64,000 nucleotides of DNA from Chloroflexota bacterium. GTDB taxonomy: Bacteria; Chloroflexota; Anaerolineae; Promineifilales; Promineifilaceae. Location: positions 1 to 64,000 of the forward strand of contig JAJRYT010000016.1 of NCBI GenBank assembly GCA_024275635.1, in the 5' to 3' direction. The notes under the pieces were generated by a model that worked only from the letters and a program-made list of their open reading frames with translations, did not search any database and was not told the DNA's origin. Positions 8,714-16,724 of this stretch are shown piece by piece. The translations under genes were made by a program, and so were the position numbers. Numbering within the stretch: position 1 is the first letter of the stretch; every line of letters begins with the position of its first letter.

Positions 8714-9637
8714 CTAGAGCCGCAACTTAGACGTGTGCTCCTGGCCGAATAGGCCATGAGGACGGAAAACCAAAATGAATAAAATGATGGAGTAAGCGAT
8801 CAAATCGCGGTACGTGGAGGGGAACACCGACGCCGAGAATATCTCAATAAATCCCAGGATAAACCCGGCAACAGCCGCGCCTACAATTGACCCGCGCCCT
8901 CCTAGAATTGCCGCCACAAACGCCTTCCAACCAATGGTGACACCCATGTACGGATCCATCACCGGATAAGCTGTCCCAAACAAAATACTAGCAGCAGCGG
9001 CCAACGCGGAACCCAGTCCAAACGTTAACGCCGCGATGGTGTTAAGCGGGATGCCCATCAAAGGCACGACGGCAAAATCATAGGCCATCGCCCGCATCGC
9101 CATACCCCATTTCGTCTTCATCACAAACAAATTCAGGAGATACATCAACAGCAAAGAGACAAAGACAATCATGATCTTTTTGTTAGTAACACTGACTCCA
9201 CCTAATTCATAAATTTCTGTTTGGAGGAGTTCCGGGAACTTGTACCGCTCGGCCCCCAGCATGATCAGGTTAAGCGTTTCCAAAATAACGCCAATCATCA
9301 AGCCGGTGATGGCCGCTGAGGCTCTGGGCGCGTCGCGCAGCGGCCGGTAACCAACCCGTTCGACCAACATCCCCACAAAGGCGGTCAGAATCATCGAAAT
9401 CAGAATGGTCAGAACGAGGATTAACCAGTAAGGCAAGGTAATAACGCCTACTGCCGAAAGCCCGACCAAACCAGTGGCTACGAAAAAACCGATGTAAGAA
9501 CCGACCATGAAAATATCGCCGTGGGCGAAATTGAACAACAACAGCACGCCGTACACCATGGAATAACCTAAGGCGATCAAGGCATAAAAGCTGCCCCATT
9601 GTAAGGCGTTGACAAAGTTTTGCAGAAAATACGTCAT
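8714..9637 (-). CDS. livH: branched-chain amino acid ABC transporter, permease
   Basis: 307 residues with about eight membrane helices and the N-terminal motif NALQWGSFYALIALGYSMVY typical of LivH. It forms the channel with LivM. Second gene of the operon, 205 bp downstream of the binding-protein gene; that gap is filled with hairpins, the usual way to make more binding protein than permease. Confidence 0.95.
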   Translation of the reverse strand: MTYFLQNFVNALQWGSFYALIALGYSMVYGVLLLFNFAHGDIFMVGSYIGFFVATGLVGLSAVGVITLPYWLILVLTILISMILTAFVGMLVERVGYRPLRDAPRASAAITGLMIGVILETLNLIMLGAERYKFPELLQTEIYELGGVSVTNKKIMIVFVSLLLMYLLNLFVMKTKWGMAMRAMAYDFAVVPLMGIPLNTIAALTFGLGSALAAAASILFGTAYPVMDPYMGVTIGWKAFVAAILGGRGSIVGAAVAGFILGFIEIFSASVFPSTYRDLIAYSIILFILVFRPHGLFGQEHTSKLRL

Positions 9638-9662
9638 TGCGATTCCCTGGGATTATGGGTTC

Positions 9663-9707
9663 AGACTTAGACTACAAAAGTCTTCAAGACTTTTGTAGTC
9701 TAAGTCT
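9663..9707. repeat. perfect 22-bp-arm palindrome in the livK-livH gap
   Basis: Arms of 22 bp (beginning AGACTTAGACTACAAAAG) around a single C. Core shared with the palindrome at 8672-8702. In RNA it would be a very stable stem. Confidence 0.9.
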
Positions 9708-9721
9708 AAGCCAAATGGCAA

Positions 9722-9755
9722 GAAGGCGGGTCAGGATAAACCTGAACCCGCCTTC
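9722..9755 (-). terminator. hairpin downstream of livK
   Basis: Arms GAAGGCGGGTCAGG and CCTGAACCCGCCTTC with a short loop. No long U-run follows on the minus strand, so it is a leaky terminator or a 3'-end stabiliser rather than a full stop. A further small stem (ACAACCA..TGGTTGT) lies at 9791-9808. Confidence 0.6.
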
Positions 9756-9842
9756 ACTACGCAAGTTACAGACAACCATTTGGGGTTGGACAACCACTTT
9801 TGGTTGTGTAGCTATTACTCATCATGCGTTACGAGCGCCTAA

Positions 9843-11018
9843 TTAGGGGCAAACTTGCTCAAAGAATTCAAATTCGCCAGCGTCGCTGATGCGAACGATG
9901 ACGGCGCATTTGATGGGGTCGCCTTCGGGGGTGAAGGTCATGTCGCCGGTGATGCCGTGGAAATCTTTGATGTTGGCTAACGCATCGCGGACGCATTGCC
10001 GATCTACCGCAAGATCGCCGGTGATTTCGCCGCAATCCTGGATGGCTTGTTGAGCCAGAAGCAGCGTGTCCCAGGTAAGCGCGCCGACGTCGTCGGGCAC
10101 ATAGCCGTATTTTTCGTTGTAGCGGTCAATGAATGCTTTGGTGGCTCCGGTAGCCCCGGCGGCGGCGTAGTGGGTGGAGAAGAATAACCCATCGCAATCG
10201 TCGCCGCACAAGTTGACCAGCTCGGCCGATCCCCAACTGTCACTGCCGACAATGGGTTTATCCCAGCCGAGTTCGTGGGCTTGCTGGACGATGAGCGGCA
10301 CTTCGCTGTAATATTGTGGGGTAAAGATGAAATCGGCGCCGGATTCTTTGATCTTGGTTAGTTGTGCGCTGAAATCCTGATCTTTGGTGGTGAAGCTCTC
10401 AAAGGCAACGACAGAGCCGGCGCCATGATTTTCTTCCCAGGCGGCTTTGAAGAATTCAGCCAATCCTTTGGGGTAGTCGCTGGCGACATCGTACAACACG
10501 GCCGCTTTGGTGGCCCCAAACTGCTCGGTGGCAAAGTTAGCCACAACCGGCCCCTGGAAGGGGTCGAGGAACGGGGTGCGAAACACCCAGGGACGATTCA
10601 GAGTTGTGTTGGGGTTGGTTGACCAGGGACTGATCATGGGGGTCTTGTTGTCGTTGGCAACGCCGCCAGCAGGGACGGCTTGCTGGGAAGATTGCGGCCC
10701 GATAATGAGCAATACTTCGTCTTGGGTAATCAGCTTGGTGTTGGCTTTGGTGGCCGATTCAGCTTTGTACTCGTTGTCCTCAGTGACAAGTTCAACTTGA
10801 TACATTTTACCGCCCACTTCCAGGCCTCCGGCTGCGTTGATGTCTTCTAACCACATTTCGGCGGCGTATTTGGTGCCTTCGCCAACTTTGGGATTATCGC
10901 CGGTCAGCGGGGCGTTGATGCCAATTCTGATGACATCGTTGCCGCCGCCGCCGCAAGCGGCAAGCAGGACGGACAGGACAAGCAGTAACAGGATGGATAC
11001 AAGAATACGTTTGTTCAT
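9843..11018 (-). CDS. livK: branched-chain amino acid ABC transporter, substrate-binding lipoprotein
   Basis: 391 residues. The signal peptide MNKRILVSILLLLVLSVLLA ends in a lipobox (LAAC), so the protein is lipid-anchored outside the membrane. The type I periplasmic-binding fold starts at VIRIGINAPLTGDNPKVGEG, typical of Leu/Ile/Val-binding proteins. The ORF is open to 11150 but the ATG at 11018 has an excellent AAAGGAGG 7 nt upstream. First gene of livKHMGF. Ligand not predictable beyond the family. Confidence 0.95.
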   Translation of the reverse strand: MNKRILVSILLLLVLSVLLAACGGGGNDVIRIGINAPLTGDNPKVGEGTKYAAEMWLEDINAAGGLEVGGKMYQVELVTEDNEYKAESATKANTKLITQDEVLLIIGPQSSQQAVPAGGVANDNKTPMISPWSTNPNTTLNRPWVFRTPFLDPFQGPVVANFATEQFGATKAAVLYDVASDYPKGLAEFFKAAWEENHGAGSVVAFESFTTKDQDFSAQLTKIKESGADFIFTPQYYSEVPLIVQQAHELGWDKPIVGSDSWGSAELVNLCGDDCDGLFFSTHYAAAGATGATKAFIDRYNEKYGYVPDDVGALTWDTLLLAQQAIQDCGEITGDLAVDRQCVRDALANIKDFHGITGDMTFTPEGDPIKCAVIVRISDAGEFEFFEQVCP

Positions 11019-11254
11019 GGGAATCCTCCTTTCAGATCGTGAATGAACAACAATAAAATTGTGGATACGGCCGGATCGCCACCTTCCCCATGCGCTAACG
11101 TTAGGGGACCGATAAACACAAAAGCACGCCTTGCCGGGCGCGCCGCACATGCCAATCAGTTATGAAAACGTGAGTTGGGAATCTATTTATCATTGTGGCT
11201 CTTCCTCTTCCGACTCTTCCGAATTGCGTGTAATTTAGCATAAATTGATGGTAG

Positions 11255-11332
11255 TTGCAAAAAGAGTTTGCAAGTGGCAAGTGACGGGCGCGGGTGGGCG
11301 AGCGACAGGTTTGCGAGTACGCTTACGCAAAC
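11255..11332. promoter_or_regulatory. inverted repeats between divergent livK and the Hsp70-like gene
   Basis: Two perfect short inverted repeats: TTGCAAA-AAGAG-TTTGCAA (11255-11273) and GTTTGCG-10 nt-CGCAAAC (11309-11332). Between them are loose 7-bp repeats (TTGCAAG, TGGCAAG, TGACGGG). They could be operators for the divergent promoters or another repeat array. Confidence 0.4.
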
Positions 11333-11351
11333 TTGCATACTGGAGACTCTT

Positions 11352-13721
11352 ATGATTGTGGGCATGGATTTTGGCACAACCAATTCAGGGATGGCGGTGT
11401 ATGATGGGGATAGGGTTAACCTGCTACCCCTTGACCCAGACAGTCCCAACCCGCGCGTGCTGCGAACGGCCGTGTACGTCACCAACGATCAAACCATCCA
11501 TATTGGCCGAACGGCCGTTGACCGCTACTTCGAGCAAAACATCGGCCGAGCCGTCAAAATGAGGCGCGTCTGGGTGGGCGAACTGGAAGTGTACGCCGAG
11601 GATATGTACTACGTCACCGACGCTTACGCTTACGTGGATGTGCTGTCGCCAGGGCGGTTGTTCCTTTCCGTCAAAACCTATCTGCGCGATGAAAACTACC
11701 CCGGCACTGTCGTCGGCCAGAACTACTACTCGCTAGAAAACCTCATCGCCCTCTACCTCACCGTCGTCAAAACCCGCGCCGAACGGCTGCTGGGGCGCGA
11801 GCTAAAACAGGTTGTCCTCGGCCGCCCCGTTCACTTCTCCACCGACCCAGAACGCGACCGGCTGGCCCAATCCCGCCTGCTGCAGGCCGCCTTCCGCGCC
11901 GGTTACGAGCGCGTTTACCTCCAACCGGAACCGATTGCCGCCGCTTACAGCTACGAGGCGGCGCTGGGCAAAGAGCAGCATGTTCTCGTCTTCGATTTTG
12001 GCGGCGGCACGCTCGATTTGACCGTCATGCGGCTGGGCGATCCCCGGCGGCGGCAGGTATTGGCAACGGGCGGCATCCCGGTGGCCGGTGATGTTTTCGA
12101 CCAAAAGCTGGTACGGGCTAAACTGCCGCGTCACTTTGGCGAAGGCAGTTTTTACGGGCCGCGTCACAAGCTGCTGACTGTGCCGCAGTGGATTTACGAT
12201 TCCTTTGCCAACTGGCAGACGATTATGGAATTGCAAGCGGCGAAAAACCGGCAAATCCTGACCGACATCGCCCAAACTGCCCAGCGCAAATACCAGATTG
12301 AGGCGCTGCTCAACCTGGTAGCCAACAATCACGGCTTGAAGATGTTTGATACGGTGGAACAGGCCAAGCGGACTTTATCGGAGAAGCGCGGCGCGGAGAT
12401 TCTGCTGGAAGGCGACGGCTTCCATGTGCGCGACTTCGTCACCCGTACTGAATTTGAACGCATCATTGGCGCAGAAATTCGGGCAGTTGAGCAGCGCCTG
12501 GATGCAGTGGTGGCGGATTCTGGGCTGGAACCGGGGGCGATTGATGCGGTCATTCGTACCGGCGGCTCGTCGCAGGTGCCGGCATTTTATGAGATGCTGG
12601 CCCGTAAATTTGGCGCGGACAAGGCGCTGACGGTGGATACGTTTAGCAGTGTCACGGCCGGTTTGGGCATCATGGCGCATGGGATTGAGGCGGGGGAGAT
12701 CGAAACACGGCCGTTTACCCCAGATGATGTGAAGCTACCCCCGGCCACGCACCAGCCGAATGTCACGCCTATTAATCTGGATGTGTTACGGCGGCGGATT
12801 GCGGTAGCCGAAAATGAAGGGGTGAAGGGGAGTGGGGGTGAAAGGGTGAAGGTGTTGGTGGCAGTGGGTGGCGCGGAAATGGTAACGGCCGTTTCCCTGC
12901 CACCGACTGCTTTTCAAAAAACCGACCCCATTTTGCTGGCGGATTGGGGCTTAACCGGCGGCTGGGCCAGAGCCATCACCGCCGATGGGGACGAGCGAAT
13001 TTTGCTCATCACCACCCACTACCGCTTTTTGCTGACCACACCGCGCCAACTTATAGAACTACATGAAGTAGGCTTAAGCCTGGCCGATACGGTGCGCCTG
13101 GAACGGCAGGAGACGGTTTGTATCGCTGCTCGTTGGGCAGACATGATTCGCGCGCCGAAAATGCTGCTGGTGACATCGCAGGGGGTAGCACGGCCGTATC
13201 CGCTCAACGTCCTGCGCGAACGCATTGAAGCCCCCATCCCGCTGCGTTTTGACCACCCGCTGCCGGGTATTGTCATTGCCGTTCTAGGGCTGAACGACGA
13301 AAAGATGCTGACCGCTGCTTCGCGGAATAGGCGCGGGGTTGCTTATGAAACGAGTAAGCTGCGGCTGTCGGGGACGCAAATTTACAACTGCGGTCAGGAT
13401 GACCGGCTGGTGAGCGCTGTCCTGTCCAATCATGAAGCGGAACTAGCGCTGGTGACGGTGGATGGGTACGGCCGTCGCCTTCAACCAAGCTGGATACCCA
13501 CCGCGCCCAAACCAAACACCAAAGGTAAATCGCTCATCGCCCGGCGCAGCGAGGTGGCTGCCTTGCTTCATCCGGATGCAGCGCCCTGGATATTAACTTC
13601 AGAACGATTGGTGCATGGGGAATACGGCCGTCTCCCCCTGGAAAAGTCCGCCAAATCCAAGCCACTCCTTAAACTGGCGGAGGGGGAGGGGGTTCTGGGG
13701 AGATTGGAAACTGGAGATTAG
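11352..13721 (+). CDS. Hsp70-type ATPase fused to a GyrA-CTD-like propeller
   Basis: 789 residues. The first 450 form an Hsp70/actin-fold ATPase: phosphate-1 motif GMDFGTTNSG (4-13), phosphate-2 FDFGGGTLDLTV (214-225), adenosine motif IRTGGSSQVPAFYEML (401-416). The usual Hsp70 substrate-binding domain and lid are absent. From about 545 to 785 there are five beta-rich repeats (e.g. LLITTHYRFLLTTPRQL, MLLVTSQGVARPYPLNVL, LALVTVDGYGRRLQPSWI) that resemble the blades of the GyrA C-terminal pinwheel. Residues 487-503 and the C-terminal LETGD coincide with short DNA repeats. No RBS match is obvious; ATG 11352 is chosen because homology starts there. Role unknown; the propeller assignment is by eye. 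Confidence 0.75.
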   Translation: MIVGMDFGTTNSGMAVYDGDRVNLLPLDPDSPNPRVLRTAVYVTNDQTIHIGRTAVDRYFEQNIGRAVKMRRVWVGELEVYAEDMYYVTDAYAYVDVLSPGRLFLSVKTYLRDENYPGTVVGQNYYSLENLIALYLTVVKTRAERLLGRELKQVVLGRPVHFSTDPERDRLAQSRLLQAAFRAGYERVYLQPEPIAAAYSYEAALGKEQHVLVFDFGGGTLDLTVMRLGDPRRRQVLATGGIPVAGDVFDQKLVRAKLPRHFGEGSFYGPRHKLLTVPQWIYDSFANWQTIMELQAAKNRQILTDIAQTAQRKYQIEALLNLVANNHGLKMFDTVEQAKRTLSEKRGAEILLEGDGFHVRDFVTRTEFERIIGAEIRAVEQRLDAVVADSGLEPGAIDAVIRTGGSSQVPAFYEMLARKFGADKALTVDTFSSVTAGLGIMAHGIEAGEIETRPFTPDDVKLPPATHQPNVTPINLDVLRRRIAVAENEGVKGSGGERVKVLVAVGGAEMVTAVSLPPTAFQKTDPILLADWGLTGGWARAITADGDERILLITTHYRFLLTTPRQLIELHEVGLSLADTVRLERQETVCIAARWADMIRAPKMLLVTSQGVARPYPLNVLRERIEAPIPLRFDHPLPGIVIAVLGLNDEKMLTAASRNRRGVAYETSKLRLSGTQIYNCGQDDRLVSAVLSNHEAELALVTVDGYGRRLQPSWIPTAPKPNTKGKSLIARRSEVAALLHPDAAPWILTSERLVHGEYGRLPLEKSAKSKPLLKLAEGEGVLGRLETGD

Positions 13722-13755
13722 CAATTGGAGACCGCAATCATCAATCATCAATCTT
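13701..13755. repeat. 7-bp inverted array at the end of the Hsp70-like gene
   Basis: GGAGATTGGAAACTGGAGATTAG-type heptamers on one side, ATCATCA/ATCATCA/ATCTTCA on the other. The Hsp70-like stop lies inside and the DUF952 stop at its far edge, so two convergent genes end in it. Confidence 0.65.
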
Positions 13756-14093
13756 CACAACTCCGGCAGCGAAAACGAGCCGTCGGCATTGGGCGGGAAA
13801 TCTACCACCCGGATGACCGCATCCACATCCAGCGGGCCGTAAATGTGGGGGAATTTTTGGCCGGTTTCGTAGCAATCTTCGTACACAATCGTAGGCTTCA
13901 CCTTAGCCGCATCAATGACGAGTAAAACCAACCCTGTTTGCCCATGATAGAAATCATTAGCCGGGGTTAAGACCTGGGCGGCGGTGGAACAGTGGATGAA
14001 GCCTTCGCTGTCCAAAGAATCGGCGCGGTAAGGTGGGGTGGTTACGGCCGTTTCCCATACTTCCCGCTTAGTAACGTGCAAAATCGTATCCAT
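13755..14093 (-). CDS. DUF952-family protein
   Basis: 112 residues, typical length. The N-terminus ILHVTKREVWE, the DSEGFIHCSTAAQV motif and the middle LVLLVIDAAKVKPTIVYED match the DUF952 family, which is small, cytosolic and of unproven biochemistry (an ADP-ribosyltransferase-like fold has been suggested). Stands alone between the Hsp70-like gene and tmRNA. Confidence 0.85.
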   Translation of the reverse strand: MDTILHVTKREVWETAVTTPPYRADSLDSEGFIHCSTAAQVLTPANDFYHGQTGLVLLVIDAAKVKPTIVYEDCYETGQKFPHIYGPLDVDAVIRVVDFPPNADGSFSLPEL

Positions 14094-14183
14094 AAGGCAG
14101 AATTATGGAGGTGGGCTGATAAATTGTCCACCTTAATCACGTTTTACGTTTTACATCTGATAGACGGCCGTTTCCCTCCATGC

Positions 14184-14189
14184 TATAAT
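14184..14189 (+). promoter_or_regulatory. -10 box of the tmRNA gene
   Basis: Perfect TATAAT 11 nt before the first base of mature tmRNA. No convincing -35; an ACGGCCGT copy lies in the spacer region. Confidence 0.7.
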
Positions 14190-14199
14190 TTAGCGGTCT

Positions 14200-14630
14200 G
14201 GGGATGATAGGCTTCGACGGGGAAGGCTGATCCTGGACTGCAAGCCGAGCACGCTTTACACCTCGTAAAACTGGAAGCAAAACATAAGTGCAAATGCACG
14301 AACCAACTACAACGCACTCCCCCTCGCTGCGTAATTGCAGTGGCGGCCTAGGCGACTAAGCCGCCAGGGGTTTGCAGAGGTTCCAAAAACGGAACCCCGT
14401 CTGCTTTATTTTGCTCGTTGGCCAAATAACGCAGGCGACATAAACAGCCAACGTGCTTCGTCTCAACGCCGATAGAGATGATTAAGCGGCCCTTTCGGGG
14501 GCCATCGGCTCATCAGCAGTCTGACCCTGTTGGCCGGGGCGCCTGCTGATAAAACCAAATAGGCCGACTACGCTTGTAGACGTTCAGAGGTCGAATTTTT
14601 CGGACGCGGGTTCGATTCCCGCCATCTCCA
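14200..14630 (+). ncRNA. ssrA: transfer-messenger RNA (tmRNA)
   Basis: Rescues stalled ribosomes. The 5' end GGGGATG pairs with CATCTCC at 14623-14629 to make the tRNA-like acceptor stem, and the 3' part carries the T-loop GGTTCGATTCC. The early segment ATAGGCTTCGACGGGG is diagnostic. The tag reading frame ends CTCCCCCTCGCTGCGTAA (stop TAA) and, taking the GCA after ATAAGT as the resume codon, encodes ANARTNYNALPLAA, which has the usual ..LAA end recognised by ClpXP. The resume codon is an inference. CCA is not fully encoded (ACAA follows). Confidence 0.96.
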
Positions 14631-14632
14631 CA

Positions 14633-14660
14633 AAACGCTCCTTTATCCGGAGCGTTTTTT
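14633..14660 (+). terminator. rho-independent terminator of tmRNA
   Basis: Stem AAACGCTCC / GGAGCGTTT with a 7-nt loop, running into a T6 tract, directly after the tmRNA 3' end. Confidence 0.9.
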
Positions 14661-14679
14661 GTTCGTCAGGCGTGAATGG

Positions 14680-14741
14680 GATTGAGAGATTTAGTGATTG
14701 AGAGATTGAGTCTCCCAGTCTCCTAATCTCCAGTCTCTCTT
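14680..14741. repeat. inverted short-repeat array upstream of the EEP gene
   Basis: GAGAGATT/TAGTGATT/GAGAGATT units followed by the complementary GTCTCC/CAGTCTCC/TAATCTCC series. Period about 7-8 bp. Confidence 0.6.
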
Positions 14742-14760
14742 CTTTAAAGGAGGTATTTTG

Positions 14761-15744
14761 ATGAAGCTGCGAATCGCGACGTTTAATTTAGAAAATCTTG
14801 ACGACGTAAAAGGCAAATCACCGACCTTGCAAGAACGCATTCCTATTTTGCGGCCGCAACTAGAACGGCTTGATGCCGATCTGCTTTGTTTGCAGGAAGT
14901 ACATGGGCAGGAGACGCCCGGTCAGCCGCGGCAATTGTTGGCGCTGCAATCCTTGCTCCAGGGAACTGTTTACAGCGCCTATCATATCGCCCACACGATG
15001 ACGTCTAACAATGAAGCTTATGACAAGCGCAATCTGGTCATTGTGAGTCGTTTTCCGCTGTCGGATATTCAGCAGTATCGCGCCGACTTGATTTTTGATC
15101 TGGAGTACCATAAGGTAACGGCCGTTCCTCCCGAAGACAGCCCCAAACGAGTCGCCTTTGAGCGCCCCATTTTTTACGCCAAAGTTACCGTCGGGCCTAA
15201 TTTTGAATTTCATATCATCAACCTGCATTTGAAATCACGCATCCCCACCAACATCACCGGGCAAAAGGAAAGCAGCTACATCTGGAAAACCGGCTATGGC
15301 TGGGCTGAGGGGTTCTTTATCTCTTCCATGAAGCGGGTGGGCCAGGCATTGGAAACCAGAATCCTGGTAGACCAGATTTTTGACCAGGATGAAAGGGCCA
15401 GGGTTGTGGTTTGCGGTGATTTTAATGCTCACCCCAACGAAGTGCCGGTAGAAGCGATTAGCGGCCGGATTGAGAATACGGGGAATCCCGATTTGGTGCA
15501 TCGGGTGTTGACCCCCTGTGAAAACACAGTGCCAGAGTCGTCGCGGTATACCTATTTACACCAGGGGCAGAAACGACTGCTGGACCACATGCTCATTTCA
15601 CGCAGTATGCTGCGCCATTATCGGATGGCGGAAATTCACAATGAGATGCTGCATAATGAAGGTGCGGCATATGCTTACGATACAAAGTTCCCGGAGTCAG
15701 ATCACGCGCCGTTTATCGCCGAATTCGAGATACCGGATAATTAA
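14761..15744 (+). CDS. endonuclease/exonuclease/phosphatase-family hydrolase
   Basis: 327 residues. The EEP fold is seen from MKLRIATFNLENLDD (metal Asn), LCLQEVHG (catalytic Glu), FHIINLHLKSR, VVCGDFNAHPNE (Asp/Asn) and the terminal ESDHAPFIAEF (Asp-His). This Mg2+-dependent family cleaves phosphodiesters in DNA, lipids or inositol phosphates, so the substrate is open. No signal peptide, so probably cytosolic. ATG 14761 follows AAAGGAGG; a TTG just upstream is not needed. Confidence 0.9.
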   Translation: MKLRIATFNLENLDDVKGKSPTLQERIPILRPQLERLDADLLCLQEVHGQETPGQPRQLLALQSLLQGTVYSAYHIAHTMTSNNEAYDKRNLVIVSRFPLSDIQQYRADLIFDLEYHKVTAVPPEDSPKRVAFERPIFYAKVTVGPNFEFHIINLHLKSRIPTNITGQKESSYIWKTGYGWAEGFFISSMKRVGQALETRILVDQIFDQDERARVVVCGDFNAHPNEVPVEAISGRIENTGNPDLVHRVLTPCENTVPESSRYTYLHQGQKRLLDHMLISRSMLRHYRMAEIHNEMLHNEGAAYAYDTKFPESDHAPFIAEFEIPDN

Positions 15745-15842
15745 TGCTGATTGGTTGGTTTCATCTTTGGTCGTGGGCAATAAGCCCATCAAGTTACCTT
15801 TATCATCAGGTTCATGTTTTACTTGAGTTTAGACCCCCATTA

Positions 15843-16724
15843 TCAAATGGCGACGGTTTCCTTGTAATAAGCGCCCCAATCAGGTTGACGGCCATCCATA
15901 TCCTTAAATCCGTACTCCTTCGCCAGATGCCAGGTAGCAACGGCCGTGCCTGCCTTCTGGCGTACATTCGGGTCCGCCGCCAGCGCCGCCACCGCCCGGC
16001 CAATATAAAACGGCGTTTCCGAAGCGATAAAATGGGGGTCTTTTTGCGCCCCATCCCGCCAATTGTCTTCCATGACGCCAAAATGGTCCAGCATCTCTTC
16101 CGAACGCAAAAAACCGGGCGTCAGCGCCAGCGCCGTGATGTTCGTCTCGCGCAGATCTTTGGCCATGTCCTGAGCCAGCCGAATAGCCGAAATTTTTGCC
16201 AGATCGTAAAAAAGGTTGCCGCGATAACGAAAATCATCGCCGTCGGTCACTTCAATGATAAGTCCCTGATTTTGCTCAATCATGAGCGGCGCTCCATGCC
16301 GGCTGGTGATGATGTGGGTGTGGACAGCGCGTTCTTGCATCAATTTGCCTTTTTGCCAGTCAAGTTCCCAAAATGGCTTACCCCATTCGGTGATGGCATC
16401 ACCGCCCCAAATGTCGTTGACGAGGATGTCGAGACGGCCGTATTCTCCCCTAACCCGTTCAAAAAAACGTTTCACTTGCACCTCATCGGTGTGGTCAACC
16501 TGGGCATGAATGCCTTTGCCGCCGTAAATTGTAACAAGTTCGGCCGTTTCCTCAATCGTTTCTGGACGGCGGTCAGTCGCTGGTTGGCCCCGGACACTGC
16601 GCCCGGTGCAATAAACCGTCGCTCCCGCTTCTCCCAGCATACAGGCAATGCCGCGCCCCGCGCCGCGAGTCGCCCCGGACACAACTGCTATCTTGCCTTT
16701 TAATGACTGCACAGCATCCTCCAT
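15843..16724 (-). CDS. short-chain dehydrogenase/reductase
   Basis: 293 residues. NAD(P)-binding motif SGATRGAGRG (16-25), catalytic Tyr173 and Lys177 in YDLAK. The insert around WGGDAITEWGKPFWELDW enlarges the substrate loop compared with classical 250-residue SDRs and resembles the DHRS1-like group. Its ATG follows directly on the stop codon of the upstream glycosyltransferase remnant, so both were one transcript. Substrate unknown. Confidence 0.9.
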   Translation of the reverse strand: MEDAVQSLKGKIAVVSGATRGAGRGIACMLGEAGATVYCTGRSVRGQPATDRRPETIEETAELVTIYGGKGIHAQVDHTDEVQVKRFFERVRGEYGRLDILVNDIWGGDAITEWGKPFWELDWQKGKLMQERAVHTHIITSRHGAPLMIEQNQGLIIEVTDGDDFRYRGNLFYDLAKISAIRLAQDMAKDLRETNITALALTPGFLRSEEMLDHFGVMEDNWRDGAQKDPHFIASETPFYIGRAVAALAADPNVRQKAGTAVATWHLAKEYGFKDMDGRQPDWGAYYKETVAI

